A stretch of DNA of 64,000 bases from G026625185 sp963727835 (GTDB taxonomy: Bacteria; Desulfobacterota; WTBG01; JAGOGO01). The stretch spans positions 55,269 to 119,268 of the forward strand of contig CAVSIB010000042.1 in the NCBI GenBank assembly GCA_963727835.1, in the 5' to 3' direction. The translations under genes and the position numbers were made by a program. Of the stretch, positions 46,356-56,039 are shown in pieces. The notes beneath the pieces are model-generated. The model saw nothing but the letters and a program-made list of their open reading frames with translations, ran no database searches and was not told where the DNA came from. Numbering within the stretch: position 1 is the first letter of the stretch; every line of letters begins with the position of its first letter.

Positions 46356-46676
46356 TTTTTTCGAAGTCCTTTATCAAGATTTTTTTTAACCGTCAGATAT
46401 AAAGCTCAGACTCTTTATTCTTACCTTACCCTTTTTTAACAAAAAAAGGATAAATGTGAATCGAAATTTACGATATAATGATAGAAAAAGTCAAGGCAGA
46501 TAAAATCTTAGGCACTATTTCTCCATTTTTGAAACTATATCACCTAAATATGGATAGACCAGCAGAGGAAATCCTTATTCTATTTTACTTATTCAAAAAT
46601 TTTGTCTATAAAGATTTAAAGGTTCTGTCTATAAAAAGAAAAATTTTTAAATTCTACTGTCTTAAAAAAAGCCTTT

Positions 46677-47276
46677 ATGAAACTCAACTGGGCAGAGCGA
46701 TGGGTCGTTAATAATCCCATCCGGGTATTTCAGCAACGATTAGAGCTTTTTTTTCTTAAAAAGAAAATTAAGCTCAACCACAGGGCTTCAATTCTGGAGA
46801 TAGGATGCGGGAGAGGTGCGGGTGCTGTTCTTATTCTTAATGAATTTAAGCCGTCTCTGCTTCTCGCGTTTGACGTGGATAGTGCCATGATTGACAAAGC
46901 AAAAAATTATCTTTCCTTTGAAGAAAACAAGAGAATCCTCCTCTCAATAGCGGATGTCATACAAATACCGTATAAAAATCAGCTCTTCGATGCGGTTTTT
47001 ATTTTTGGGGTTTTGCACCATATTCCTCACTGGCGGGGAGCTTTAACTGAAATTTCAAGGGTTTTAAAACCCAGCGGCATGTTCATCTTTGAAGAATTAT
47101 ATCCTTCCCTTTATCAAAACTTTATTACAAAACATATTCTCCTTCACCCCAAAAAAGATCGTTTTTACAGTGATGATCTTAAGAATGCTTTATGCGAGGC
47201 GGGACTTCCCCTTAAAACTGCCTGGGAAATAAAAAGTCTGGGAATTGTGGGAATCTCAGAAAAAGAGGGCCATTAA
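46677..47276 (+). CDS. Class I SAM-dependent methyltransferase
   Basis: 199 residues. The SAM motif I is ILEIGCGRGAG (residues about 40-50), with a downstream acidic residue in LLAFDVDSAMID, motif II/III in DAVFIFGVLHHIPHW and the post-motif LKPSGMFIFEE. This is the UbiE/ubiquinone-methyltransferase-like Methyltransf_11 fold; the substrate is unknown. It is a lone plus-strand gene between secA and a minus-strand membrane gene. The ATG at 46677 is the first in frame; no strong ribosome site is seen. Confidence 0.8.
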   Translation: MKLNWAERWVVNNPIRVFQQRLELFFLKKKIKLNHRASILEIGCGRGAGAVLILNEFKPSLLLAFDVDSAMIDKAKNYLSFEENKRILLSIADVIQIPYKNQLFDAVFIFGVLHHIPHWRGALTEISRVLKPSGMFIFEELYPSLYQNFITKHILLHPKKDRFYSDDLKNALCEAGLPLKTAWEIKSLGIVGISEKEGH

Positions 47277-47279
47277 AAA

Positions 47280-47993
47280 TCACTCTTTTCCCACGGGGAA
47301 CGTAAGCGTAGATCCATACCAGCCGATAATCGTCACCACAGGAATGACACTAAACAAAAGGAGCAGATACAAAATGCTCTCCCCGTGAAGACTGCGTAAA
47401 ATAGTGGGGTTTAAAACACGCCAGGAAAGAACCATCATCTGGATAAGAAGCAAACTGAAGCTCAGCCAAATTTTAATCGTCACCGCCTTAATCGTCTTGC
47501 CCAAATAATTAAGCCACCAGGTAAACCAGCCGGTAAGCATCGCAAGGGGAGTAAACATGCATCCCCCCCCCAAGCAATATACCGCTGTTACCTCCAAAGA
47601 CTCTATCCGGGTAAGAAGATACAGAAGCGTGAAAACAGGCGCAGAAAACATAAACGCAATCGGGAAGTGGACTACCATGGGGTGAGGATGACGTCTGAGT
47701 ATAGGAAACTGGTTCAGTATTTTAGACAAAGCTTCAGGAATTTTCCGCTCAGTATTCAGTGCTTTTTTTAAAACCCCTACCTGAGGAAATCTCTGGAGAA
47801 CATCCGGGGTGTGGGGAGCAGCGTGAATATCGCTGGTAAGGTCCTTGCCAGCACAATGTCGTTTCATGTGAAGACCCGTACTCCATAGTTTACTCATACT
47901 CAGGTCATAAACTTTTCCCTCGTAAGCCACAAGTACAGGCCTTCCATCCTTTCCCTTGCATTCCGAAAGCGTTTGCAGGTCAATTGCCTTCAT
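47280..47993 (-). CDS. Cytochrome b5-like/DUF2231 membrane protein
   Basis: 237 residues from ATG 47993, which has GAGGAGG eight bases upstream. Residues about 1-75 are a cytochrome b5-like heme/steroid-binding domain (CKGKDGRPVLVAYEGKVYDLSMSKLW with HMKRHCAGKDLTSD and APHTPDVLQRFP). The rest is a DUF2231-type four-helix membrane domain starting HPHPMVVHFPIAFMFSAPV, with histidines that could bind heme. The fusion is common near respiratory or quinone genes, and the UbiA-like gene ends 21 bp upstream. A redox role is inferred. Confidence 0.75.
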   Translation of the reverse strand: MKAIDLQTLSECKGKDGRPVLVAYEGKVYDLSMSKLWSTGLHMKRHCAGKDLTSDIHAAPHTPDVLQRFPQVGVLKKALNTERKIPEALSKILNQFPILRRHPHPMVVHFPIAFMFSAPVFTLLYLLTRIESLEVTAVYCLGGGCMFTPLAMLTGWFTWWLNYLGKTIKAVTIKIWLSFSLLLIQMMVLSWRVLNPTILRSLHGESILYLLLLFSVIPVVTIIGWYGSTLTFPVGKE

Positions 47994-48013
47994 TGAAGCT
48001 AACCTCCTCAATC

Positions 48014-48958
48014 TTAAACTACCCAGCTAACCATGAGTACCAGGAGCATAACCGCTGGATAGTAGCTTGCCCGACTAAAAAGATTTGCCGCTTCTTGAGA
48101 AGCTTTGGTTTTATAAAGTCGGTACGCGGGCAAAAGCAGAAGATATAACCCTACCCCCAAAGCACCAAAAGCATACGCGGGGCTGAGAGTGGTGGGAATC
48201 AACCAACACAGCACAAGACTTAAGATTACCGTAAAAACCAATGAAAAAATGATGATTATCCGCGCGCCTTGTAACCCAAACCTAACCGGAATGGTCCGCG
48301 CCCGAACCTGAAGGTCTTCGTGCACATCTGCCCAATCACTGGCAACATTTTGTCCACCAATTTCCCATAAAAATAACCAAAAGAAGAAAGCGGCCAAAAA
48401 TGCTCCCGACGGATGAGGATCAACCGCAAATACTGCCGCAATCCCTCCGGATGTTTTTACCACTCCACTCACTAACACGCGCAGAAAAGTGATTCGTAAA
48501 AGCAGGCAATAGAAGGCTTCCAAAAGGCAGCTTATAAAAAAAATAAGAGCACAGATCGGATTAAGCAGAAAGGCTCCGATAAAAGCAAGCAGTGCCCAGC
48601 CAACTACCCATCCAATGCCTTCCCCAAGACTGAGCAGTCCATGGGCTAAAGGATGCCGGATATACACACTATCCAAACCCTTAGGCGCAGACCATTCCCC
48701 GCTTTTTCGAATCTTCTCCTGGTCAGACCGAAAATCCACAACATCATTGAGACCATAAACCGCCGTATAGCCGGCGAAAGCAGTAATGAAACCGATAACC
48801 ATAATGAACAGGTCAGGTATTCTGCCAAGCCATAACAAAGCCCCTAAACACGGCGTGGCCAGATCCAAAATACCATGGTGAGTCCGGGAAAGCGCGAGAA
48901 AAAGTTTTAGACGAGAAAAACTTTGCGAATTATGTTGAAAAAAAATGGTTTCCGCCAT
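48014..48958 (-). CDS. UbiA-family prenyltransferase
   Basis: 314 residues from ATG 48958 with eight or nine hydrophobic helices. The first Asp-rich motif is NDVVDFRSD (N-D-x2-D-x3-D) and the second is DWADVHED (D-x3-D-x2-E/D), both binding the Mg-diphosphate of a prenyl donor. Family members prenylate quinone rings, heme (COX10) or other aromatics. The adjacent b5/DUF2231 gene suggests quinone or heme modification, but the substrate cannot be told from sequence. Confidence 0.8.
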   Translation of the reverse strand: MAETIFFQHNSQSFSRLKLFLALSRTHHGILDLATPCLGALLWLGRIPDLFIMVIGFITAFAGYTAVYGLNDVVDFRSDQEKIRKSGEWSAPKGLDSVYIRHPLAHGLLSLGEGIGWVVGWALLAFIGAFLLNPICALIFFISCLLEAFYCLLLRITFLRVLVSGVVKTSGGIAAVFAVDPHPSGAFLAAFFFWLFLWEIGGQNVASDWADVHEDLQVRARTIPVRFGLQGARIIIIFSLVFTVILSLVLCWLIPTTLSPAYAFGALGVGLYLLLLPAYRLYKTKASQEAANLFSRASYYPAVMLLVLMVSWVV

Positions 48959-49052
48959 AGTCAAAATTTGCTTGGTTTATGCTTTAAAAAATTTTCCCCT
49001 GACAGTAAACTTTTCATCACCAGAAAGGCATGTGTTGTTTTTATGTCCTCCC

Positions 49053-49739
49053 TCAAAATAAAAGGGCGGTCCCAGAATAATTTTTCACGTGAGAATGATG
49101 GATTATTATATCATTAAATTCTTCCGATTCAAATATATCAGGCACCGTCTTCACCTTAAAACGGGCCACGGGCAGAAAAAGGTCCTCAGGAAAACGTTTT
49201 ACTCGGGAATCCGCGAGAAGAATTAAACGCTGCGAAGCCAAGGTGCTGAGCCAGGATATATTTTTTTGATCATAACAAACATCCCCGGCGATGACCACAC
49301 CAAAATCAAAGTCTTGATCGGGGAATACAACTTCGCCAACAGTTGCTACAGCGGCCTGATTTAAATCAGCGTTTGCCTGAATAGCTTTCCGAGCCTCAGG
49401 ATCAATGTCACAAGCAACGACAGTGCGGGCACCAGCTTTTGCCGCGGCGATTCCGGCAACCCCTGAGCCAGCGCCAAAATCAAGCACCTTCTTATCCAGC
49501 ACCAACGCTCGGTTATCAAGAATAAAGCGGGCTAACGCCTGCCCACTAGCCCAGCAAAACGCCCAATAAGGTGGAGAAGCGATATTAGCATTGAATTCAA
49601 ACCGGGAAACCGGCTCTCTCGGGTAATCTTCATCCAAAAGAAATAGATTTATTTCCGGACAAAGGGGTAGATTACGAACCACTATTTTCGTTTCTTTTAA
49701 TACACTGTCGCTGGGAATCGTAAGCGTAGAATTTCTCAT
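49053..49739 (-). CDS. SAM-dependent methyltransferase (ETFB-lysine/PrmA-like)
   Basis: 228 residues from ATG 49739, which has GAGGTGG upstream (a GTG inside that site is less likely). The N-terminus PPYWAFCWASGQALARFIL and motif I LDFGAGSGVAGIAAAKAGA with ACDIDPEARKAIQANADLN match the electron-transfer-flavoprotein beta lysine methyltransferase/PrmA superfamily. VVIAGDVCYD is the active-site region. Target protein unknown. It lies 95 bp upstream of the UbiA-like gene in the same direction. Confidence 0.8.
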   Translation of the reverse strand: MRNSTLTIPSDSVLKETKIVVRNLPLCPEINLFLLDEDYPREPVSRFEFNANIASPPYWAFCWASGQALARFILDNRALVLDKKVLDFGAGSGVAGIAAAKAGARTVVACDIDPEARKAIQANADLNQAAVATVGEVVFPDQDFDFGVVIAGDVCYDQKNISWLSTLASQRLILLADSRVKRFPEDLFLPVARFKVKTVPDIFESEEFNDIIIHHSHVKNYSGTALLF

Positions 49740-49994
49740 ACGGTTCAAAACCACCTCAAAAAAAATTACCTATTCAGCTCGTTGGTTATTAAACCATACC
49801 CATCTGAAAAGTCAAATATTTCAAAAAGTTTTAGAAAACCATTCACCCGTTATCATTTCAGTCATTTTCCTTTTTTCCTCTCGCAAATTCTTTCCGAAAG
49901 AAAAAATTTCAGGAGAGATCTTTTAAATGCGCAGTCGTTAGAGTATAATCCTTATAAATAAAAAAGAATAAAAAAATTTAATGTCTTTAAACTG

Positions 49995-51557
49995 ATGCTA
50001 CTTCTCATCCATCCCCCAGTTATGAAACCTTGTGAACCTCCAGCAGGAATCGCGAAGATCGGTGGAGTGCTGAATCACTTTGGTGTTAGGGTTAAGCTGC
50101 TCGACGCAAATATCGAAGGCTTGATTCACCTGCTTAAAACTCCTGTGGAACCAAAGGACACCTGGACAAAACGCGCCTTCCGTAATTTTTCAACCAATCT
50201 TGCGTCGGTAAAATCCTTTCCTGTTTATCAAAACCTTGACCGTTATAAGCGAGCAGTTAATGATTTAAACCACCTTATAGAAGTTTCGGCTCATGCAAAG
50301 GGTGCGCGCCTTAGCCTAACCAACTACCAGGATGAAAAACTTTCTCCGGTAAAGAGTAATGACTTAATCAAGGCGGCCGAACAACCGGAAAAAAATCCCT
50401 TTTTCCCTTATTTCAAAGCCAGGCTTTTAGACATGGTGGAGCATGACCAACCATCTGTGGTTGGATTTTCTTTAAATTATTTAAGCCAGGCTCTATGCAC
50501 CTTTGCCATGGTTGGCTTACTGAAACAAAAATTTCCTAAACTAAAATTGATTCTTGGCGGAGGATTGGTAACCTCGTGGGTAAAAAAGCCTGGGTGGAAA
50601 AACCCCTTTAACGGGTTGATCGACCATCTTATACCAGGGCCAGGAGAATACCCATTGCTTTCCCTCATAGGGATTACGGGCAATAAAAATTCCTTTTGCT
50701 TACCTGATTATGGTAGTTTACCCTTAAGAAAATATCTTTCCCCGGGTTTGACCCTTCCCTACAGCGCTTCAAGCGGCTGTTACTGGAACAAATGTTCATT
50801 CTGCCCCGAAAAAGCGGAAGGCAATCCTTATGTTCCGGTTCCAGTTGACAAAGCATTATCTGACCTTCATACCTTGGTAAGGCAGACAAAACCCGTTTTA
50901 ATCCATTTTTTGGATAACGCGCTAAGCCCCGCGCTTCTGAACGCCCTTTCTTCACATCCCCTTCCCGCACCCTGGTATGGTTTTACCCGAATAACACCTC
51001 ACCTTGCTGATTTCGATTTTTGCAGAGCCTTAAAACAATCCGGGTGTGTGATGCTCAAGCTCGGGCTGGAATCCGGTGATCAGAAAGTGCTCGATTCCCT
51101 CCAAAAGGGTATTAATCTCCAAGAGGCATCCCAGGCTTTAAAAACATTAAAAAGTGCCGGAATAGCAACGTATGTGTATCTGATTTTTGGAACAATCGCA
51201 GAAAACTTGTCATCAGCAAAAAAAACACGTGATTTCGTAGTCAAGCACCACGACTATATTGACTTCTTAAACCTTGCCATCTTCAACCTGCCGGTTTATG
51301 GGCCCGAGGTCGAAAAGGTAGAGGCGAAAAAATTTTATGAAGGTGATCTTTCCCTTTATACTGATTTTTTACACCCCCAGGGCTGGAGCCGGATACAGGT
51401 GCGCGAATTTTTAGACAAAGAATTCACCCGTCATCCCGCGATTGCTTCGATCGTTCGAAAAGAGCCGCTTTTTTTTACTTCCAATCATGCTCCTTTTTTT
51501 GTTATAAAAAGTCAGCGCCCCATGGACTCGACTTTGCCTTTGCCATACAAGGGTTAA
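49995..51557 (+). CDS. B12-binding-type radical SAM protein
   Basis: 520 residues. The N-terminal third looks like a B12-binding Rossmann domain (LLLIHPPVMKPCEPPAGIAKIGGVL and VVGFSLNYLSQALCTF, LILGGGLVTSW). The radical SAM cluster reads SGCYWNKCSFCPEK, that is Cx4Cx2C rather than Cx3Cx2C; this spacing occurs in several cobalamin-associated radical SAM groups. MLKLGLESGDQKVLDSLQKG is the SAM-binding strand. Substrate unknown. The ABC exporter genes follow within 11 bp, so it may modify something that they export. Confidence 0.8.
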   Translation: MLLLIHPPVMKPCEPPAGIAKIGGVLNHFGVRVKLLDANIEGLIHLLKTPVEPKDTWTKRAFRNFSTNLASVKSFPVYQNLDRYKRAVNDLNHLIEVSAHAKGARLSLTNYQDEKLSPVKSNDLIKAAEQPEKNPFFPYFKARLLDMVEHDQPSVVGFSLNYLSQALCTFAMVGLLKQKFPKLKLILGGGLVTSWVKKPGWKNPFNGLIDHLIPGPGEYPLLSLIGITGNKNSFCLPDYGSLPLRKYLSPGLTLPYSASSGCYWNKCSFCPEKAEGNPYVPVPVDKALSDLHTLVRQTKPVLIHFLDNALSPALLNALSSHPLPAPWYGFTRITPHLADFDFCRALKQSGCVMLKLGLESGDQKVLDSLQKGINLQEASQALKTLKSAGIATYVYLIFGTIAENLSSAKKTRDFVVKHHDYIDFLNLAIFNLPVYGPEVEKVEAKKFYEGDLSLYTDFLHPQGWSRIQVREFLDKEFTRHPAIASIVRKEPLFFTSNHAPFFVIKSQRPMDSTLPLPYKG

Positions 51558-51567
51558 ATAATTTTCT

Positions 51568-53331
51568 ATGAAAGCATTTCGGACTCTCTTACCATACGTT
51601 AAGAAAAATATTTGGTTCCTCATTGGCGGGCTTACCTCTCTTTTAATCGTTGATGTCCTCCAGCTTTTTATTCCCCGCATTATTAAGTGGGTCGTTGACG
51701 ACCTCACCCAGGGTAAAGCGAATACCGCAATTTTGCTGGGTTATGGACTTAAAATCATAGGGCTTGCGATTCTCATGATTATCTTCCGCTTTTTCTGGCG
51801 ATACTTCATCTTAGGCACTGCCTATCGAATCGAAAAAATTCTGCGCCTCCGCCTTTTTTCTCACCTCCAAACCCTTCCCTTAACATTTTTAAACCGATTT
51901 TCTACTGGTGATATCATGGCTCATGCCACCAATGACCTCAATGCCATCCGCATGGCGCTGGGAATGGCGTTGGTAGCAATAGTTGATGGAGTTGTTTTGA
52001 GTTTGATGGCCATCGGTTTTATGATTCATATCAATCTCGCCCTTACCTTGTATGCTTTAATGCCCGCACCCTTTTTGGTTTTAATCACCAATCAGGTCGG
52101 TAAGCGCGTCCATAATCGATTTTTAAAAGTCCAGGAAACCTTTTCCCTCCTTACCGAAAAGATAAGAGAAAACTTCGCGGGGATAAGTGTTATTAAATCA
52201 TACGTCCAAGAGAAGCATCGCATAAAAAAAATAAGCGAGGTCAGCAGTCAATTCGTTCAAAGAAACATGGACCTTATTCGCATCTGGAGTTTGTTTTTTC
52301 CCATGGTCTTAGGATTGATCAATCTCAGCATAGCGATTGTCCTTATCATGGGAGGACGCCAAGCCATCCTTTTTAAGATCACCCCAGGAGACTTCGTGGC
52401 ATTTATAAGTTACTTAGGAATATTAACCTGGCCGCTGATTGCTCTGGGCTGGGTCATCAATATCCTAGCGCAAGGAGCAGCCTCAATGAATCGAATCAAC
52501 ACCCTGCTTGAAACTGAGGCTGAGGTCTCCTCTTTTCCGCATCCGGTTCAGATAAACCGTCTTGCCGGAAAAATCGAATTTAACAACCTTTCCTTCTCCT
52601 ATAATGGCCGATCGGTTCTAAAAAATATTAACCTCACTGTAAAACCCGGTGAGCGCGTTGCTATTGTCGGTCGTATCGGCACAGGAAAGACCACGCTTCT
52701 CAATCTTCTTTTACGGCTTTATGAGGTAAAGGAAGGAAAAGTTTTTTTGGATGAGATTGATAGCAAAACTATTCCGCTCGAAAAACTACGCGTTAATCTT
52801 GGTTATGTGCCCCAAGATACTTTTCTTTTTTCTGATACCATAAAAGAAAATATCATTTTCGGATCACCTCAATCGTCCCATGAAAAATTGGTGGAAGTCA
52901 CGAAGGTTGCAGAGATCTATGATGAGATCATGTCGTTTCCCCATAATTTTGAAACCGTGGTGGGAGAAAAAGGAGTGATCCTTTCCGGAGGGCAAAAACA
53001 GCGCATTGCTATTGCGCGGGCGCTCTTGATGGACGCTCCTATTCTTATTTTTGACAATGCTCTTTCTTCCGTTGACACTGAAACCGAAGAGAGGATCATG
53101 AAAAATTTACAGCCCTTGACATTCCAGAGGACTACCCTCATCGTTACCCATCGGGTATCATCAATCAAGGATGCTGACTGCATCTATGTCCTGGAGGACG
53201 GTGCAATTAAAGAATGCGGAAACCATAGTACCCTCCTTGCCCGGGAAAGAATCTATGCGGAACTGTTCCGACGGCAGCTGATCGAAAAAGAGCTTGAAAA
53301 AAATCAGGAAGTGGACAATCATGAAGCATAA
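51568..53331 (+). CDS. ABC exporter half-transporter, degenerate-site subunit
   Basis: 587 residues: six transmembrane helices (about 15-310) and a C-terminal ATPase. Walker A is GRIGTGKTT, Q-loop YVPQDTFLFSDTIKENI, signature LSGGQKQRIAIARAL, and Walker B ILIFDNALSSVD. Here the catalytic Glu after Walker B is Asn, which marks the degenerate partner of a heterodimer of the TM287/288 or LmrCD kind. The H-loop is VTHRVSSI. The next ABC gene overlaps it by 11 bp and supplies the complementary site. Confidence 0.9.
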   Translation: MKAFRTLLPYVKKNIWFLIGGLTSLLIVDVLQLFIPRIIKWVVDDLTQGKANTAILLGYGLKIIGLAILMIIFRFFWRYFILGTAYRIEKILRLRLFSHLQTLPLTFLNRFSTGDIMAHATNDLNAIRMALGMALVAIVDGVVLSLMAIGFMIHINLALTLYALMPAPFLVLITNQVGKRVHNRFLKVQETFSLLTEKIRENFAGISVIKSYVQEKHRIKKISEVSSQFVQRNMDLIRIWSLFFPMVLGLINLSIAIVLIMGGRQAILFKITPGDFVAFISYLGILTWPLIALGWVINILAQGAASMNRINTLLETEAEVSSFPHPVQINRLAGKIEFNNLSFSYNGRSVLKNINLTVKPGERVAIVGRIGTGKTTLLNLLLRLYEVKEGKVFLDEIDSKTIPLEKLRVNLGYVPQDTFLFSDTIKENIIFGSPQSSHEKLVEVTKVAEIYDEIMSFPHNFETVVGEKGVILSGGQKQRIAIARALLMDAPILIFDNALSSVDTETEERIMKNLQPLTFQRTTLIVTHRVSSIKDADCIYVLEDGAIKECGNHSTLLARERIYAELFRRQLIEKELEKNQEVDNHEA

Positions 53332-55426
53332 AGCTGACTATTTCGAAAAAGATCAGCCCACCGAGACCTTTGATTTACGGCTCATTGTGCGCTTGGCGCA
53401 CTACCTAAAGCCTTTTCGCAAGGGGCTGGCAGCTTCTGTGATATTGGTATTGATCATCACGGGCGTTGAACTTTTACTTCCCTATTTAACGAAGGTGGCC
53501 ATTGACAACTATATTTTGAAAAACGCCCGAAAATTAGTACTTCCCCCCCAAGAAAAAATCGTCAGAACGATCTTAACAAACTACCCTCAATTACTTATTC
53601 CCACCCAAGACCCCAAAACATTTTTTATAAAAGAAAAAGACTCAAACCAAATTGATCCGAGGTACCTCTTTATTCTTAAACAAAAAGGCTTAATGGAAGA
53701 AGCCCGATATTACCCTGCTGCCTTAGACCTCCCCGAAGTGCAACGTCTGATAAAAAAAGAACCGCATTTTTTTTGGATAAGTAAGTACGAGGCATTTATC
53801 CACTACGATTCCCTAAAAAGCCTCTCTATAAATCAGCTCCTTAGCCTTCGAGAGCGAGATATTTTAGGGGTGATGTGGATTGGATTTCTTTTTGTCTCCT
53901 TGCTCCTTATCAACTTTGGTTGTTCTTATGTCCAACTTTACCTTTTGGAATATATCGGTCAAAGGGTTATGCACAACCTTCGTTTGGAACTCTTATCCCA
54001 TCTCCAAAGTCTTTCTCTTCGCTTTTTCGAACACACTCCGGTCGGAAGGCTCGTTACTCGTGCCACGAACGATGTTCTGAACCTTGAAGACATGTTTTCC
54101 TCCATTTTCATCGAATTTTTTAAGGATGTGGTCCTTCTTTTGGGAATCATGGCGGTCATGCTTCTTTTGAGTTGGCGCTTGGCCCTTGTCTCCTTTATTT
54201 TATTGCCTCTGGTTTTTGTTCTCACGATTTTTTTTAGCATTAAGGCACGGGGTGCTTATCGGGAAGTACGGATGTTGATTGCTCGAATAAATTCTTATAT
54301 TCAGGAAAACTTTTCCGGAATCTTAGTGGTTAAAATTTTTAACCGCGCAAAAGAAAACACGCGCCGTTTTGAGCACATCAACACCGCTCATTACCTTGCC
54401 AATATCCGGCAAATCATTCTTTTCGCCCTCTTTATGCCCGGGGTCGAACTTTTAAGCTCCTTAACCGTAGCCCTGCTTATCTGGAAGGGCGGCGGAGCAG
54501 TTCTTGCGCAAACCTTAAGCCTTGGGATTTTAGTTGCCTTTCTCGCGTATATCCAAAAGATGTTTCAGCCCATTCGGTTTCTTGCTGAAAAATATAATGT
54601 TCTCCAATCAGCCTTGGCTTCTGCCGAAAGAATTTTTACCCTTTTGGATGAAAAGCATTTCGTCCCCGATTCTCAAAATCCAAAAGAAATATCTTTAGTG
54701 CGGGGCGCGATTGAATTTAAAAATGTATCTTTCGCCTACAATGAAGGAGAACCCGTACTTCAGGATGTTTCTTTTCAAATCAAGGAAGGTGAAACGGTGG
54801 CGGTTGTTGGGCACACCGGAGCAGGAAAGTCAACGCTGATTAAATTATTAGTCCGCTTTTATGACAGCCAAAAGGGGGAAATTCTTCTGGATGGAGTAAA
54901 TATTCAGTCACTGAAAATAGATTTTCTCCGTTCAAACATTGGGCTGGTAATCCAAGATCCTTTCCTCTTCGCGGAAAGCATTATCTATAATATTCGACTG
55001 GGTAATAGTGAAATTTCCGATCAGGAGGTTGCCAGGATTGCCCATGTGGTCAATGCTGACCGGTTTATTAAAAAACTTAATAAAAATTTTGATGAAGTAA
55101 TAACCGAGGAAGGGACAAGCCTCTCAACCGGCGAGCGCCAACTTCTTACCTTTGCGCGCGCTTTAGCCTTTAATCCCAAAATCTTAGTGCTTGATGAAGC
55201 AACTTCGAACATCAATCCCAAGACCGAGGGTCTCATTCAAGAGGCATTGGAACATTTAACCAAGCAACGGACTTCCCTTATCATTGCCCACCGTCTCTCA
55301 ACCATCGAGCGGGCCGATAGGATTTTGGTGCTCCACAAAGGCAGGATACGAGAAGAAGGGACCCATGAAGAGCTGATCGCCAAAAAGGGAATCTACTATC
55401 GCCTGCATCAATTACAGTATCATTAA
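53321..55426 (+). CDS. ABC exporter half-transporter, catalytic-site subunit with large loop
   Basis: 701 residues from ATG 53321 (GGAAGTGG upstream), overlapping its partner by 11 bp. Between the first and second transmembrane helices lies an insertion of about 125 residues (ILKNARKLVLPPQEKIV through LRERDILGVMWIGFL) that would be extracytoplasmic. The ATPase has Walker A GHTGAGKSTLIKLL, signature LSTGERQLLTFARAL, canonical Walker B LVLDEATSNIN with the catalytic Glu, and H-loop IAHRLSTI. The substrate is unknown; family members move lipids, peptides or drugs. Confidence 0.9.
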   Translation: MKHKADYFEKDQPTETFDLRLIVRLAHYLKPFRKGLAASVILVLIITGVELLLPYLTKVAIDNYILKNARKLVLPPQEKIVRTILTNYPQLLIPTQDPKTFFIKEKDSNQIDPRYLFILKQKGLMEEARYYPAALDLPEVQRLIKKEPHFFWISKYEAFIHYDSLKSLSINQLLSLRERDILGVMWIGFLFVSLLLINFGCSYVQLYLLEYIGQRVMHNLRLELLSHLQSLSLRFFEHTPVGRLVTRATNDVLNLEDMFSSIFIEFFKDVVLLLGIMAVMLLLSWRLALVSFILLPLVFVLTIFFSIKARGAYREVRMLIARINSYIQENFSGILVVKIFNRAKENTRRFEHINTAHYLANIRQIILFALFMPGVELLSSLTVALLIWKGGGAVLAQTLSLGILVAFLAYIQKMFQPIRFLAEKYNVLQSALASAERIFTLLDEKHFVPDSQNPKEISLVRGAIEFKNVSFAYNEGEPVLQDVSFQIKEGETVAVVGHTGAGKSTLIKLLVRFYDSQKGEILLDGVNIQSLKIDFLRSNIGLVIQDPFLFAESIIYNIRLGNSEISDQEVARIAHVVNADRFIKKLNKNFDEVITEEGTSLSTGERQLLTFARALAFNPKILVLDEATSNINPKTEGLIQEALEHLTKQRTSLIIAHRLSTIERADRILVLHKGRIREEGTHEELIAKKGIYYRLHQLQYH

Positions 55427-55542
55427 TCCTTTCTATCCAAACCTGCTGGCAGAATGGGTAAAACCTTATTTTTCTTCTTGACTTTTTCCCCGGTTAGTAT
55501 GAACTTAGTTAAGCAAAAAAAATCAATAAAACTCTTTTTCCT

Positions 55543-55560
55543 CCCCCTTACGAAAGGGGG
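55543..55560. terminator. GC-rich hairpin after the ABC genes
   Basis: CCCCCTT, loop ACGA, AAGGGGG: a 7-bp stem about 115 bp past the exporter stop, followed by GACTGAGGGGG. Without a T-run on the plus strand it could be a terminator for either direction or a dispersed intergenic repeat. Confidence 0.4.
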
Positions 55561-56039
55561 ACTGAGGGGGTTTCTAAAGGTAGGCATAAAAGGGACTTCG
55601 ATAGCCTTTCTTTAATAAAAAGGGAGTGGTTGATGGGAGGAGCTTCCATGTTTGATGAGAAAATAAAACGAGGCCGAATGTAATGGGCCTTTTTTGTTTT
55701 GAGGTTCAACCTCACTTTGGTTCGATCTGAAAGTTTTATCTGGGAACTTACGAAAAAAAGAATTCCGGCCGAAGGGATTTTCGATGTATGGCGCAGCCAT
55801 TGCCGGGTGGCAGCAAAAAAAGTTTTGCAAGCAGTCGGCAACATTAGAAAATAAAAAATTAAAGAACGTTTTAGGCCGGAAAGGGGCATACCGCGAAGTG
55901 CATTTGTCAGGAGGATCGATGACCACTCGTTTATCGGGCATAGAATATCAGATCGCCGGCAGAGAGATTAGAACCAGGACGTTCCCATCGGTCAACCCAA
56001 AGGACAAAAGGGGCAATCTTATACTAAGTGCGAGATAAT
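55561..56039. other. 480-bp gap with no identified gene
   Basis: A second hairpin-like stretch (GAGGCC with GGGCCTTTTTT) is near 55672-55698. A plus-strand stretch RIPAEGIFDVWRSHCRVAA (near 55763-55820) is open, but I cannot match it to a family. GC content rises toward the ABC-F gene. Confidence 0.3.

Noticed and set aside
46478..46711. 77-codon plus-strand frame before the methyltransferase gene
   Set aside because: AT-rich, no ribosome site, no recognisable similarity, and overlaps the methyltransferase start; most likely a chance frame.
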